This document shows positions 16,251-24,130 of a DNA stretch of 49,527 nucleotides, piece by piece. A program made the translations under genes and the position numbers. The notes under the pieces are model-generated. The model saw only the letters and a list, made by a program, of their open reading frames with translations. It was not told the origin of the DNA and did no database searches. How positions within the stretch are numbered: the first letter of the stretch is position 1; every line of letters starts with the position of its first letter. This DNA is from Bacteroidota bacterium (GTDB taxonomy: Bacteria; Bacteroidota; Bacteroidia; B-17B0; Aurantibacillaceae): assembly GCA_013297775.1 (NCBI GenBank), contig JAAFIL010000026.1:1-49527 (forward strand), given 5' to 3'.

Positions 16251-17777
16251 CTAATGTTTAAAATGCCTAGTTCCTGTAAACACCATGCTTACTTGGTGCG
16301 CATCACAATAAGCCACGCTATCTTTATCTTTTATAGATCCTCCTGGTTGAATAACAGCCGTAATGCCCGCTTTGTGCGCTAACTCTACACAATCGGGAAA
16401 TGGAAAAAACGCATCGCTGGCCATAACCGCACCTTTTAAATCGAAGCCAAAGCTAAGGGCTTTACCAATGGCTTGTTTGAGCGCATCTACCCGCGAGGTT
16501 TGCCCTGTGCCACTAGCCAATAACTGACCATTTTTAGCCAAAACAATAGTATTGGATTTGGTGTGTTTCACTAATTTATTCGCAAACAGTAAATCATTTA
16601 TTTCGGTGGCCGAGGGATGGCTTTGCGTAACCGTTGTTAATTGCTCGGCCGTTTCGGTTTTTAAATCTTTATCTTGCTCAATAACGCCATTTAAAAGCGT
16701 TCTAAAGGTTGTTTGGCCTAAAGCCACAGGTTTTTGCACTAATAAAATACGGTTTGGTTTCGATTTTAAAAGTTCGAGGGCTTGGGGTTCATAATTGGGG
16801 GCAATAACTACTTCGCAAAATAATTTGTTAACCTCGGTGGCGGTTTCTAAATCAATGCTACGGTTGGCAATTAAAATGCCACCAAATGCCGACACGGGGT
16901 CGCCAGCCAAGGCATCGGTATAAGCCTGCGCAATGGTAGCGCGCGAAGCCACACCGCAAGCATTGTTGTGTTTTAAAATAGCAAACGTTGGATCTGTAAA
17001 ATCAGCTATTAAGTTAACCGCCGCGTCTATATCTAATAAATTATTATACGATAATTCTTTGCCATTTAATTTATCAAAAATAGCTTCTAGGTTGCCATAA
17101 AAAACACCCTTTTGATGCGGGTTTTCGCCATAGCGTAAGGTTTGTCCATTAGCAATGCTTTGCTTAAAATGTGGTAACTCGGCGGTTTGATTGAAGTAAT
17201 TAAAAATGGCGGTGTCGTAATGCGAGGAGGTGGCAAACGCTTTGGCAGCAAACAACGCACGATCTTCTAATGCACTCAAGCCTTTTTTCGTTTCTAAAAG
17301 CGATAGCAAATGCTCATAATCGTGGCGCGATGAAACAATAAGCACATCGTTATAATTTTTAGCGGCCGCCCTAATTAGTGAAATGCCGCCAATGTCAATT
17401 TTCTCAATGCACGCTTGATGCGATGCGCCACTGGCTAAAGTGGCTTCAAAAGGATACAAATCTACAATCACTAAATCTATATCCGGAATGTGGTGTTGCG
17501 CTTTTTCGTGTTGGTCGCTGGGGTTATCTCTACGATTAAGAATGCCTCCAAAAATGGCGGGGTGCAAGGTTTTTACACGTCCACCAAATATTTCGGGATA
17601 AGACGTAATGCTATCTACTGCTGTAACAGGAATACCTAAATTTTCGATAAACGTTTGCGTGCCGCCCGTGCTGTATAAGGTTACGTTCAAGGCGTGTAAT
17701 AGTCGAATGATTGGTTCTAACTCATCTTTGTAATACACAGAAATAAGCGCACTTTTAATGGATTTATCTAAACTCAT
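16251..17777 (-). CDS. purH: Bifunctional AICAR transformylase / IMP cyclohydrolase
   Basis: Catalyses the last two steps of IMP synthesis. The N-terminal MGS-like cyclohydrolase domain (residues 1 to about 190) shows ALISVYYKDELEPI, LYSTGGT, ITSYPEIFGGRVKTLHPAIFGGIL and IDIGGISLIRAAAKN. The transformylase domain shows LRYGENPHQKG, ILKHNNACGVA and the C-terminal SVAYCDAHQVSMVFTGTRHFKH with the catalytic-region residues. At 508 residues it has the expected size. The open frame extends 13 codons upstream to 17816, but PurH starts near MSLDKSIKSALISV, and a -7 box (TATCTTTG, 17797-17804) lies within the extension, so 17777 is chosen. Confidence 0.96.
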   Translation of the reverse strand: MSLDKSIKSALISVYYKDELEPIIRLLHALNVTLYSTGGTQTFIENLGIPVTAVDSITSYPEIFGGRVKTLHPAIFGGILNRRDNPSDQHEKAQHHIPDIDLVIVDLYPFEATLASGASHQACIEKIDIGGISLIRAAAKNYNDVLIVSSRHDYEHLLSLLETKKGLSALEDRALFAAKAFATSSHYDTAIFNYFNQTAELPHFKQSIANGQTLRYGENPHQKGVFYGNLEAIFDKLNGKELSYNNLLDIDAAVNLIADFTDPTFAILKHNNACGVASRATIAQAYTDALAGDPVSAFGGILIANRSIDLETATEVNKLFCEVVIAPNYEPQALELLKSKPNRILLVQKPVALGQTTFRTLLNGVIEQDKDLKTETAEQLTTVTQSHPSATEINDLLFANKLVKHTKSNTIVLAKNGQLLASGTGQTSRVDALKQAIGKALSFGFDLKGAVMASDAFFPFPDCVELAHKAGITAVIQPGGSIKDKDSVAYCDAHQVSMVFTGTRHFKH

Positions 17778-17796
17778 AGTTTTTAAAACGAAAGCG

Positions 17797-17804
17797 CAAA
17801 GATA
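17797..17804 (-). promoter_or_regulatory. -7 promoter box of purH
   Basis: Minus strand TATCTTTG (exact TAnnTTTG), 19 nt upstream of the chosen ATG. It supports the shorter reading of purH. Confidence 0.45.
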
Positions 17805-17953
17805 ATTAAAAATCAATCGGTGAATTTTGGAGCTTGGTATTATTGAATAATTCTATAGAACTGTTTGTACATTTCTTAAAATCTAACGTTTGAAAATTAG
17901 TTCTAATTTTTCATTTGAATCAAGATGAACTTTTAATTTAACAGGAACTCTTT

Positions 17954-18174
17954 ACGTGAGGGATGGAAACGGCAGCCCAATGCAGGCTTTGGCGTGGTTT
18001 TGCACGAGCGAGGCGGCTGAGGCACGAAGACCCCGTAGCCGTTGCAAAAGCCGCCAAAGACCAATTGGCTAGAGTTGACAGCCCGACCCCATCACAATTT
18101 AAAAGTTTTTAATTTAAAATGAATAAGGTGTAACTGGATAAACCAAAATTGAAAGTGGAACTGGGGGCACGCCC
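17954..18174 (+). repeat. Structured dispersed repeat, family R copy 2 (possible ncRNA)
   Basis: Starts ACGTGAGGGAT and ends GGGGGCACGCCC, with terminal pairing as in copy 1. It shares CAGCCCAATGC, GGCTTTGGCGTGGTTTTG, GCCGCCAAAG, AATTGGCTAGAG and AGCCCGACCCC with copy 1, but lacks the TTCGACTTCGCTCAATATAA block. With GCGAGGCGGCTGAGGCACGA it matches copy 3. It fills most of the 434-bp gap between purH and the adaptor gene; the rest is AT-rich without features. Confidence 0.6.
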
Positions 18175-18250
18175 AAAAAATAATAAGTAGATGAATGTAA
18201 CGTTTCTCTTTCTTGAAATTTGGTATTAACAGCCAACAGATGCTAATAAC

Positions 18251-19339
18251 TTATGAACCTTGCTTAGTAGCCGAGGCGTTGGGCATTAAAATTTTATCTT
18301 CTTTTTTTAAACCCTCTAATACTTCTATATTGATGCCATCGCTAATGCCTGTTTTTAAATACCGTTTTTCGGTTTTGTTATTGAGGCTCAATTCAACAAA
18401 CGGTTTATCGCCATCAAACTGCAATAAACTTTCTGAAATAGCTAAGGCCTTATCGTTGCGTGCTAAAATAATATCGGCGTTGGCGCTGTAGCCGGCTCTT
18501 AAAAACGAATTACCAATAGAGGTATTGTCAACCTTAGCACGAATAATGAATTGAATGGCTCCGTTTTCGGAAACGCCTTTGGGTGAAATGTATTCGAGCA
18601 AAGCCGAAAACTTAGTTTTATCAATGGCACCCACTGTTAATTCAATAGCGTTTCCCACTTTAACTTTACCCACTTCGCTTTCATCGAGCTTGCCTTCAAA
18701 AATCATTTCGCCCATGTTGGCTACACTAGCAATAGTAGTGCCTTCGTTAAACGTATTACTTTCTATTATTTGCGAGCCTTCTTTAATGGGCACATCTAAT
18801 ACCATGCCCGAAATGGTTGATTTTACAAAGGTGTTAGAACTACTTTGTGAGGCTTTGGCAACTCCTTCTTTAATAATTTGTAATTGATCTTTAGCCGCAT
18901 TGAGTTCTTCTTGTGTGGTTTTTAAACGCAAATCCAATGGTAAAAATTCTTGTTTTGAAATAATAGCTTGGTCTAATAAAATTTTATTGCGATCAAATTC
19001 TAATTTGGCATTGTCGTAATTAATTTGTGCTGAGTTGATACGGTTCTCGGCATTAGCCAAGTTCAACATATTAGGAATAATTTTTATCTTGGCAATAACA
19101 TCGCCTTGTTTCACTTGCTGCCCAGCGGCTATGTAAAGTTTTTCAACAATACCACTTACTTGGCTTTTCATGTTCACTTCTTTGCGTGGAATGATAGCCC
19201 CCGTAGCCACCGTTTTTTTGATGATGCTGGTATCGAATACGCTAAAGGTAATTTGTTTTTGTTGTTCGCCCGAACCACAAGCCGATAAGAGGAAAAGACT
19301 TACACAAAAAATACTAAATACTAAAAAACGAATTATCAT
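18251..19339 (-). CDS. Efflux periplasmic adaptor (HlyD/MacA-like lipoprotein)
   Basis: A 362-residue membrane fusion protein. The signal peptide ends in LLSACGSG, so it is a lipoprotein. The layout is a first lipoyl half (VSGIVEKLYIAAGQQVKQGDVIAKI), a helical hairpin (about residues 95-160, NRINSAQINYDNAKLEFDRNK), a second lipoyl half (VKSTISGMVLDVPIKEGSQI), a beta-barrel domain and a membrane-proximal domain ending KRYLKTGISDGINIEVLEGLKKEDKIL. Such adaptors bridge an inner-membrane ABC or RND pump to an outer-membrane channel. No ATPase or outer-membrane factor is adjacent. The FtsX-type permease at 22106-23362 is the only possible partner here, and that link is inference. The start at 19339 is chosen over 19378 because it begins the signal peptide. 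Confidence 0.88.
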   Translation of the reverse strand: MIIRFLVFSIFCVSLFLLSACGSGEQQKQITFSVFDTSIIKKTVATGAIIPRKEVNMKSQVSGIVEKLYIAAGQQVKQGDVIAKIKIIPNMLNLANAENRINSAQINYDNAKLEFDRNKILLDQAIISKQEFLPLDLRLKTTQEELNAAKDQLQIIKEGVAKASQSSSNTFVKSTISGMVLDVPIKEGSQIIESNTFNEGTTIASVANMGEMIFEGKLDESEVGKVKVGNAIELTVGAIDKTKFSALLEYISPKGVSENGAIQFIIRAKVDNTSIGNSFLRAGYSANADIILARNDKALAISESLLQFDGDKPFVELSLNNKTEKRYLKTGISDGINIEVLEGLKKEDKILMPNASATKQGS

Positions 19340-19449
19340 AAAAAAATAACTGTTTAAAGGTAAGGAAATATTCAACAATGCGTTTGTAAAACAATGCTTT
19401 GCTTGGCCGTTTTGCTTCGGTTCTTTTCCTTATTTTTATAACCAATACT

Positions 19450-19866
19450 ATGGAAACATTGGCAACACCTACACCTGAATTACCTATTTCTAAAAAATCG
19501 AAATGGAAAAAAATAAGCCTTTGGATAGGCTTGGGCTTACTTGTAATTTGGTTTATTTACTATTTAATTTGTGGCTTGGCGTATAGCGAAGGAAAGCGAA
19601 GTGGCATTCTTATTAAAGTAAGTCGAAAGGGCTATGTATTTAAAACGTACGAAGGGGAACTTAACTCGGGAGGCATTAGCCAAGGCGATGGCACCATTAT
19701 GCCCAATGCTTTGTTTAAGTTTTCGGTAACAGATGCGACTGTGTTTAAAAAACTCGAAGATTTGCAAGGAAAAAAAGTGGTGCTGGATTACAAACAAGTT
19801 ATGAAAAATTTTTTCTGGCAAGGCGATACCGATTATTTTATTAAGGAGGTAAAGGAGGTAAAATAA
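19450..19866 (+). CDS. Small membrane-anchored protein, conserved type
   Basis: A 138-residue protein with one membrane span (ISLWIGLGLLVIWFIYYLICGL, about residues 20-42). It then shows YSEGKRSGILIKVSRKGYVFKTYEGELNSGG, FKFSVTDATVFKKLEDLQGKKVVLDYKQ and a terminal YFIKEVKEVK. This pattern recurs in short Bacteroidota proteins that databases often label '6-phosphogluconate dehydrogenase'. Nothing in the sequence supports that enzyme: no nucleotide-binding fold is present. The start at 19450 is preferred over 19399. uppP begins one base after its stop and truB overlaps uppP, so the three genes form one operon. Confidence 0.8.
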   Translation: METLATPTPELPISKKSKWKKISLWIGLGLLVIWFIYYLICGLAYSEGKRSGILIKVSRKGYVFKTYEGELNSGGISQGDGTIMPNALFKFSVTDATVFKKLEDLQGKKVVLDYKQVMKNFFWQGDTDYFIKEVKEVK

Positions 19867-19867
19867 A

Positions 19868-20662
19868 ATGACGTATTTAGAAGCCATAGTTATTGCGGTT
19901 GTGGAAGGGTTAAGCGAGTTTTTACCCATCTCTTCTACGGGGCATATCATGATTGCCTCGGGTATTTTAGGCATTGCGCCAACCCCTTTTGTAAAATTAT
20001 TTACGGTGGCCATTCAGTTAGGGGCTATTTTAAGCGTAGTTGTTTTATACTTTAAACGTTTTTTTAAAGATTTTAAATTTTATATCAAATTAGCGGTGGC
20101 CTTTGTGCCTGCTGCCATTGCTGGTATTTTGTTAGGCGATTGGATAGATGCGGCACTCGAAAATTTAATGGGTGTAGCCATTGCTTTGTTTGTGGGAGGT
20201 ATTATTTTATTGTTGGTGGACCAATGGTTTAAACGCCCAACAATTAAGGAAGAGGGCGAGATAGATTTGATGAGGGCTTTAAAAATTGGGATGTTTCAAT
20301 GTTTAGCGTTGTTTCCTGGTGTGAGTAGAAGTGGTGCAACTATTATTGGTGGCATGGCTAATGGCTTATCGCGGCAAATAGCTGCCGAGTTTTCCTTTTT
20401 TTTAGCGGTTCCTACCATGTTTGCGGCAACTGCCAAAAAATTATACGATTTTAATAAAGTGGGAATTAGTTTAACGGGCGAAGAGCTAAAGTTATTGGCT
20501 TTAGGAAACGCAGTTGCCTTTGTAGTGGCCATGCTTGCCATTAAAACATTTATTGGATTGTTAAATAAATACGGCTTCAAAATTTGGGGTATTTATCGCC
20601 TCATTGTTGGTGGCATCTTATTGATTTTATTTTTAATGGGGCATCAATTAACTGTTTTATAA
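19868..20662 (+). CDS. uppP: Undecaprenyl-diphosphatase
   Basis: Integral membrane enzyme (BacA/UppP family) that converts undecaprenyl diphosphate to the monophosphate, recycling the lipid carrier of peptidoglycan and glycan export. The 264 residues contain about eight hydrophobic segments. The active-site motifs are EGLSEFLPISSTGH near the N-terminus and FPGVSRSGATII in the middle. Overexpression of family members gives bacitracin resistance. It lies one base after the small membrane-protein gene, and its stop overlaps the truB start (TAATG). Confidence 0.96.
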   Translation: MTYLEAIVIAVVEGLSEFLPISSTGHIMIASGILGIAPTPFVKLFTVAIQLGAILSVVVLYFKRFFKDFKFYIKLAVAFVPAAIAGILLGDWIDAALENLMGVAIALFVGGIILLLVDQWFKRPTIKEEGEIDLMRALKIGMFQCLALFPGVSRSGATIIGGMANGLSRQIAAEFSFFLAVPTMFAATAKKLYDFNKVGISLTGEELKLLALGNAVAFVVAMLAIKTFIGLLNKYGFKIWGIYRLIVGGILLILFLMGHQLTVL

Positions 20663-21381
20663 TGGCGTATAATTTTCATCAAGGCGAAGTGTTACTTATT
20701 GATAAACCTTTAACGTGGAGTAGTTTTCAGGCGGTTAACAAAATAAAACACAGCATTAAGCAACACCCTTCGTTGCTTGTTAACGAACAAAAAGTAAAAC
20801 CAAAAGTAGGACATGCTGGTACCTTGGATCCGTTAGCTACGGGCTTGTTAATTGTTTGCACAGGAAAAAAAACAAAAGAGATTGCGAATTACATGGGTTT
20901 GGAAAAAGAATACACGGGTACTTTTTTCATAGGTGCAACTACACCGTGTTTTGATTTGGAAAAACCGATTGATGCTACATTCCCTATTGAACACATTGAT
21001 ACTACTTTATTGCAAGAGACGGCCTTATCCTTTGTAGGCGAGCAAATGCAAGTGCCTCCTTTGTTTAGTGCGGTAATGGTAGATGGCAAACGGGCGTATA
21101 ACTTGGCGCGAGAAGGTAAAAACATAGAATTAAAACCTCGGCCCATTGTTATTTCTGTGTTTGAGTTAACAGCAATTGCTTTACCATCTGTTTCTTTTCG
21201 TATTGTGTGTAGCAAGGGAACTTACATTAGGAGCATTGCCCGCGATTTTGGTTTAAGTTTAAACAGTGGGGCACATTTAACGGCTCTGCGCCGCACTCGC
21301 ATTGGTGAATATAGTGTAACAAATGCGGTGGAGCCATTGGCGTTTCAACAACAGTTAATGATGACGGATATACCGTTCTAG
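20662..21381 (+). CDS. truB: tRNA pseudouridine(55) synthase
   Basis: Makes pseudouridine 55 in the T-loop of tRNAs. The 239-residue protein starts in the TruB manner (GEVLLIDKPLTWSSFQAVNKIK). GHAGTLDPLATGLLIVCTGKKTK carries the catalytic Asp, and KEYTGTFFIG and CSKGTYIRSIARDFG are the other conserved motifs. The ATG overlaps the uppP stop by one base (TAATG); the longer frame from 20584 would lie inside uppP and is rejected. A C-terminal PUA domain is absent, which is common in Bacteroidota TruB. Confidence 0.95.
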   Translation: MAYNFHQGEVLLIDKPLTWSSFQAVNKIKHSIKQHPSLLVNEQKVKPKVGHAGTLDPLATGLLIVCTGKKTKEIANYMGLEKEYTGTFFIGATTPCFDLEKPIDATFPIEHIDTTLLQETALSFVGEQMQVPPLFSAVMVDGKRAYNLAREGKNIELKPRPIVISVFELTAIALPSVSFRIVCSKGTYIRSIARDFGLSLNSGAHLTALRRTRIGEYSVTNAVEPLAFQQQLMMTDIPF

Positions 21382-21533
21382 ATTTCAATGGTCAATTTAC
21401 GGTTCAAGAAAAAAAGCTTTGGAATGAATGCGTAACGGGATTAGAGGCCCTTTATCATTCAATAATGTTTGTTCAGTTTATTTAAAAGTAAGACGATGTA
21501 TCTATTGAGAATGAATTATTTCTGCTCAAGATG

Positions 21534-21593
21534 TTTTAACCGAGATTTTAAGAAAGAAGTTATTTAGAATAAAATAGCTAACTCTATAAAACG
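21534..21593 (+). repeat. 60-bp repeat, family E copy 1
   Basis: TTTAACCGAGATTTTAAG... through TTTAGAATAAAATAGCTAAC and CTCT.TAAA. It is about 90% identical, in inverted orientation, to 24058-24117. A more diverged copy in the same orientation is at 23446-23506. The two good copies bracket the permease gene and its repeats. Confidence 0.6.
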
Positions 21594-21647
21594 CTTAACC
21601 CACATTATATAATACCAAGTGAACATAAATTTATGGAGAACCCAACT

Positions 21648-21909
21648 GCGTGAGGGGTATTTCGACTTCGCTCAATATAAACATAGTGACAGCCCCCGAA
21701 GGGCGTTTGCTAATTTTGCCAAAGCGAGGCGGCTGAGGCACGAAGACCCCGCAGCGACTTGGGCAGGCTTAGCGCGGCAGCAGCAAAATAGCAAAACGCA
21801 CAAGGGGCTAAAGCGGATGACCCGACCCCAAAGTAGAACCTGCGTTACCTTAAAACTGATAGTGTAATTATTACACTAAGCCAAGTAAAACTTAATAGGG
21901 GACACGCCC
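21648..21909 (+). repeat. Structured dispersed repeat, family R copy 3 (possible ncRNA)
   Basis: Begins GCGTGAGGGGTAT and ends GGGGACACGCCC, so the ends pair. It shares TTTCGACTTCGCTCAATATAAA with copy 1 and GCGAGGCGGCTGAGGCACGA with copy 2. A perfect hairpin TAGTGTAAT / ATTACACTA (21860-21878) sits near its 3' end. The 82-codon frame through it is treated as spurious. Confidence 0.6.
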
Positions 21910-22003
21910 AAAAATTTCTAATAAACCGTCATTTCAAGAAATCGGATGATCTAGAATAAAATGTTTAACTGTGTAAAAGACTTAAAATCAAAACTTAAAA
22001 ATA

Positions 22004-22073
22004 AGTTAGATGGAATTATGCAATTGTATTACGAAGAATCTTTATTAAACGTTTGCTTCTCACTACAAAATTC
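22004..22073 (+). repeat. Degenerate, shortened family P element
   Basis: AGTTAGATGGAATTATGCAA..TATTACGA matches the left arm of the family P copy at 23626, and TTTATTAAACG..TGCTTCTCACTAC resembles its right half. The central hairpin is missing. It probably is a deletion derivative. It ends about 30 bp before the permease stop codon. Confidence 0.4.
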
Positions 22074-22105
22074 TTTGCGCCGCATTTGGTATAAGTTGCT
22101 ATGGT

Positions 22106-23362
22106 TTATTCGTAGCGTAAAGCCTCAACGGGGCTTATTTTATTGGCCTTGCGAGCGGGAATGAGTCCTGCAAAAGCCCCACTAACTAATAAAATGCTTA
22201 ATGCTCCAAAAACAACCGATAGCTCTACTGTTGGGTTTTGAAACATGGAAGTAGGGTCGGCTTCTATTAACTGATTTATTAATCGAATAACGCCTATGCC
22301 CGCTGCTAACCCTAAAAAGCCACTTACCGAAGTTAAAAATAATGATTCTAACATAATTTGAAACATGATGTGAAAAGGTGTAGCCCCAAGCGCACGTTTA
22401 ACCCCAATTTCTTTGGTGCGTTCGCGCACTACAATCAACATAATGTTGCTAACGCCAATAACCCCTGCGGCTAAAGTACCCGCACCTACAAACCACACCA
22501 ACCATTCGATGCCTATAAACAAGCCGTTCATTTTATTAAATTGAACTTCGGTATTCCAATGACCTATACCTTGGTTATCGGCTGGGGCAATTTTGTGGCG
22601 TTCTTTTAAGAGGCCAATTACTTTTTCTTCGGCTACGCTTGCAGGTACTTTTGTTTTAGAGGTGATGGCAAACCAGCCTACTACATCTCCATAATTAAAG
22701 GCGTTTTGAAAGGTTGTAAATGGGATGTGTATTTTTTGCTCTTGCTCGCGGTATTGTTGCCCCGAACCTTGCGGAATGATAATGCCTATTATTTTAAAGT
22801 TAACGCCATTTATTTTTAAATAGTCGCCTAATGCTGTTTCGGTTTTTGTAAACAACATATCTATAATGCGTGGCCCAACCACACATACTTTACGTTTTTC
22901 TAGAATGTCGTTTTGGTTTAAAAACCGACCTTCTTTTAAGCGAATATTTTCGACCGCAGTTAAGGATGGATAAACACCCATTACCTGAAAATGACCTGTT
23001 TTAACGCCACGGGTAACGTTATTACCACCTTCGTAGCCGCCTAATTGATTTTGTGGCGAAACAACCTCCAGTTCGTTTAATTGCATTAAGAATTTGGTAT
23101 CGGCATTTTTAAAATTGTAGTTACGCCCGGGTTTCATTCCTTTGTAAGGTTTGGTGGTGGTTTGTGTCCAAACAAAAAAACTATTTGTTGCCGAGCCTTG
23201 AAATTCTTTGAGTACCCCATGCCGTAATCCGCTGCCGGAGCCTAACATGATTACCAACATAAAAATACCCCAAAACACACCGAACGCCGTCAAAAACGTG
23301 CGCAGTTTATTTTTCTTAATAGTTGCCAGTATTTCTTGCCAACTGTCTTTTTCAAAAATCAC
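22106..23362 (-). CDS. ABC transporter permease, MacB/FtsX type
   Basis: A 418-residue inner-membrane permease. One N-terminal span follows KKNKLRTFLTAFGVFWGIFMLVIML. A large periplasmic MacB_PCD-type domain is next (about residues 45-270), then a C-terminal FtsX domain with three spans, containing GVSNIMLIVVRERTKEIGVKRALGATP and ending GLIPARKANKISPVEALRYE, both diagnostic. The start codon is GTG. MacB-type systems export peptides, lipoproteins or drugs and need a separate ATPase when, as here, the ATPase domain is not fused. None is present next to it, so the gene is an orphan in this window. It sits inside a repeat-rich block (21534-24117). Confidence 0.9.
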   Translation of the reverse strand: MIFEKDSWQEILATIKKNKLRTFLTAFGVFWGIFMLVIMLGSGSGLRHGVLKEFQGSATNSFFVWTQTTTKPYKGMKPGRNYNFKNADTKFLMQLNELEVVSPQNQLGGYEGGNNVTRGVKTGHFQVMGVYPSLTAVENIRLKEGRFLNQNDILEKRKVCVVGPRIIDMLFTKTETALGDYLKINGVNFKIIGIIIPQGSGQQYREQEQKIHIPFTTFQNAFNYGDVVGWFAITSKTKVPASVAEEKVIGLLKERHKIAPADNQGIGHWNTEVQFNKMNGLFIGIEWLVWFVGAGTLAAGVIGVSNIMLIVVRERTKEIGVKRALGATPFHIMFQIMLESLFLTSVSGFLGLAAGIGVIRLINQLIEADPTSMFQNPTVELSVVFGALSILLVSGAFAGLIPARKANKISPVEALRYE

Positions 23363-23445
23363 AAAAGTAAAGTTAAGAAATTAAGCCAAGGCTTGCTGGT
23401 ATTTATAATACTTAAAGTAAAAAGTTGTTTAAATTTTATCTATTA

Positions 23446-23506
23446 GTTTAACCTAGATTTCAGGAGAGTAGGGCTTTAGAATAAAATCTATAACTTGATT
23501 AAATAA
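23446..23506 (+). repeat. Diverged family E repeat, copy 2
   Basis: GTTTAACCTAGATTTCAGG followed by CTTTAGAATAAAAT and TATAACT aligns with the family E copies at 21534 and 24117, with lower identity. Its 3' part overlaps the start of the family D copy at 23474. Confidence 0.4.
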
Positions 23507-23565
23507 TAGGTTTCACTAAAGATAGCACGCAAAGAGGCGCAGAGGGCGCAAAGGCGGAAATTAAA
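23474..23565 (+). repeat. Dispersed repeat, family D copy 2
   Basis: CTTTAGAATAAAATCTATAAC, then GATTAAATA and CACGCAAAGAGGCGCAGAGG, GCGCAAAGGCGGAAATTAAA, matching 1682-1770 over the whole length. No gene is seen in it. Confidence 0.6.
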
Positions 23566-23625
23566 TTTTGAAAAAGGATTTCAGAACAAATCGTTGCCTT
23601 TATTAACTGCTATGAGTTAAGTTGT

Positions 23626-23788
23626 ATGGAATTATGCAATAGAAATCTATTACGAGCCGAAATCCCTTCAAAACAGTAAACTTCGTCACTTTTTCTTCTT
23701 CACCATGGCAACACTATGCCTCAGTCGAAAAAGTGCCTGTTTTATTGGGCTTTCATCGCTCACTACGATTCCTTTTGCATAATTCCAT
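23626..23788 (+). repeat. 163-bp palindromic element, family P copy 2
   Basis: Arms 23626-23647 and 23767-23788 are inverted repeats of 22 bp with two mismatches (ATGGAATTATGCAA...). The interior is nearly identical to copy 1 (3034-3200), including CACTTTTTC / GAAAAAGTG and the apical stem CATGG / CTATG. The outermost bases of both arms differ from copy 1 but still pair with each other. Confidence 0.8.
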
Positions 23789-23828
23789 CTAACTCATTTT
23801 TTAAGCGTTTCTTAATTCCTCTTTCGCC

Positions 23829-23962
23829 CTCGTCCTTGTTTGAGCGTTAGCGGAAACGAGGACGTGCTAAATGGGCGTTTGTAACGCCAGCGCTATCACT
23901 TTGTCTGCGTTACAAACGCAGTTCTAAAACGTCCTCGTTACGCTTCGCTAAACAAGGACGAG
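23829..23962 (+). repeat. 134-bp four-hairpin repeat, family C copy 1
   Basis: The ends CTCGTCCTTGTTT and AAACAAGGACGAG are perfect inverted repeats. Inside are four hairpins: CGTCCT..AGGACG (23831-23864), GGCGTT/AACGCC (23874-23888), CTGCGTT/AACGCAG (23915-23931) and CGTCCT..AGGACG (23940-23960). A second copy in the opposite orientation is at 49406 and runs off the window end. Confidence 0.75.
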
Positions 23963-24057
23963 ATAAAAATATTTCTAATCACTGCGGCAGGTTTTGTTTT
24001 GTGATAGATTTCAACGGTTTATCGCCATCTAACTCATTTTCAAATTTTGATTTTAAA

Positions 24058-24117
24058 CAGTTTACAGAGTTAGCTATTTTATTCTAAAGAACTTCTCTCT
24101 TAAAATCTCGGTTAAAC
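24058..24117 (-). repeat. 60-bp repeat, family E copy 3 (inverted)
   Basis: The reverse complement reads GTTTAACCGAGATTTTAAG..., about 90% identical to 21534-21593. It ends 14 bp before the stop codon of the transaldolase-CBS gene. Confidence 0.6.
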
Positions 24118-24130
24118 TTAATTTGAACGC

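Noticed and set aside
19450-19866. Database-style label 6-phosphogluconate dehydrogenase
   Set aside because: The protein is 138 residues with one membrane span and no nucleotide-binding motif.
21619-21867. 82-codon plus-strand frame
   Set aside because: Covers the third family R repeat; Arg/Gln-rich low-quality translation without start context.
23362-23369. TACTTTTG box (minus strand) as promoter of the permease gene
   Set aside because: It overlaps the GTG start codon, so a transcript from it could not carry that start; the match is probably chance unless the true start lies further inside.
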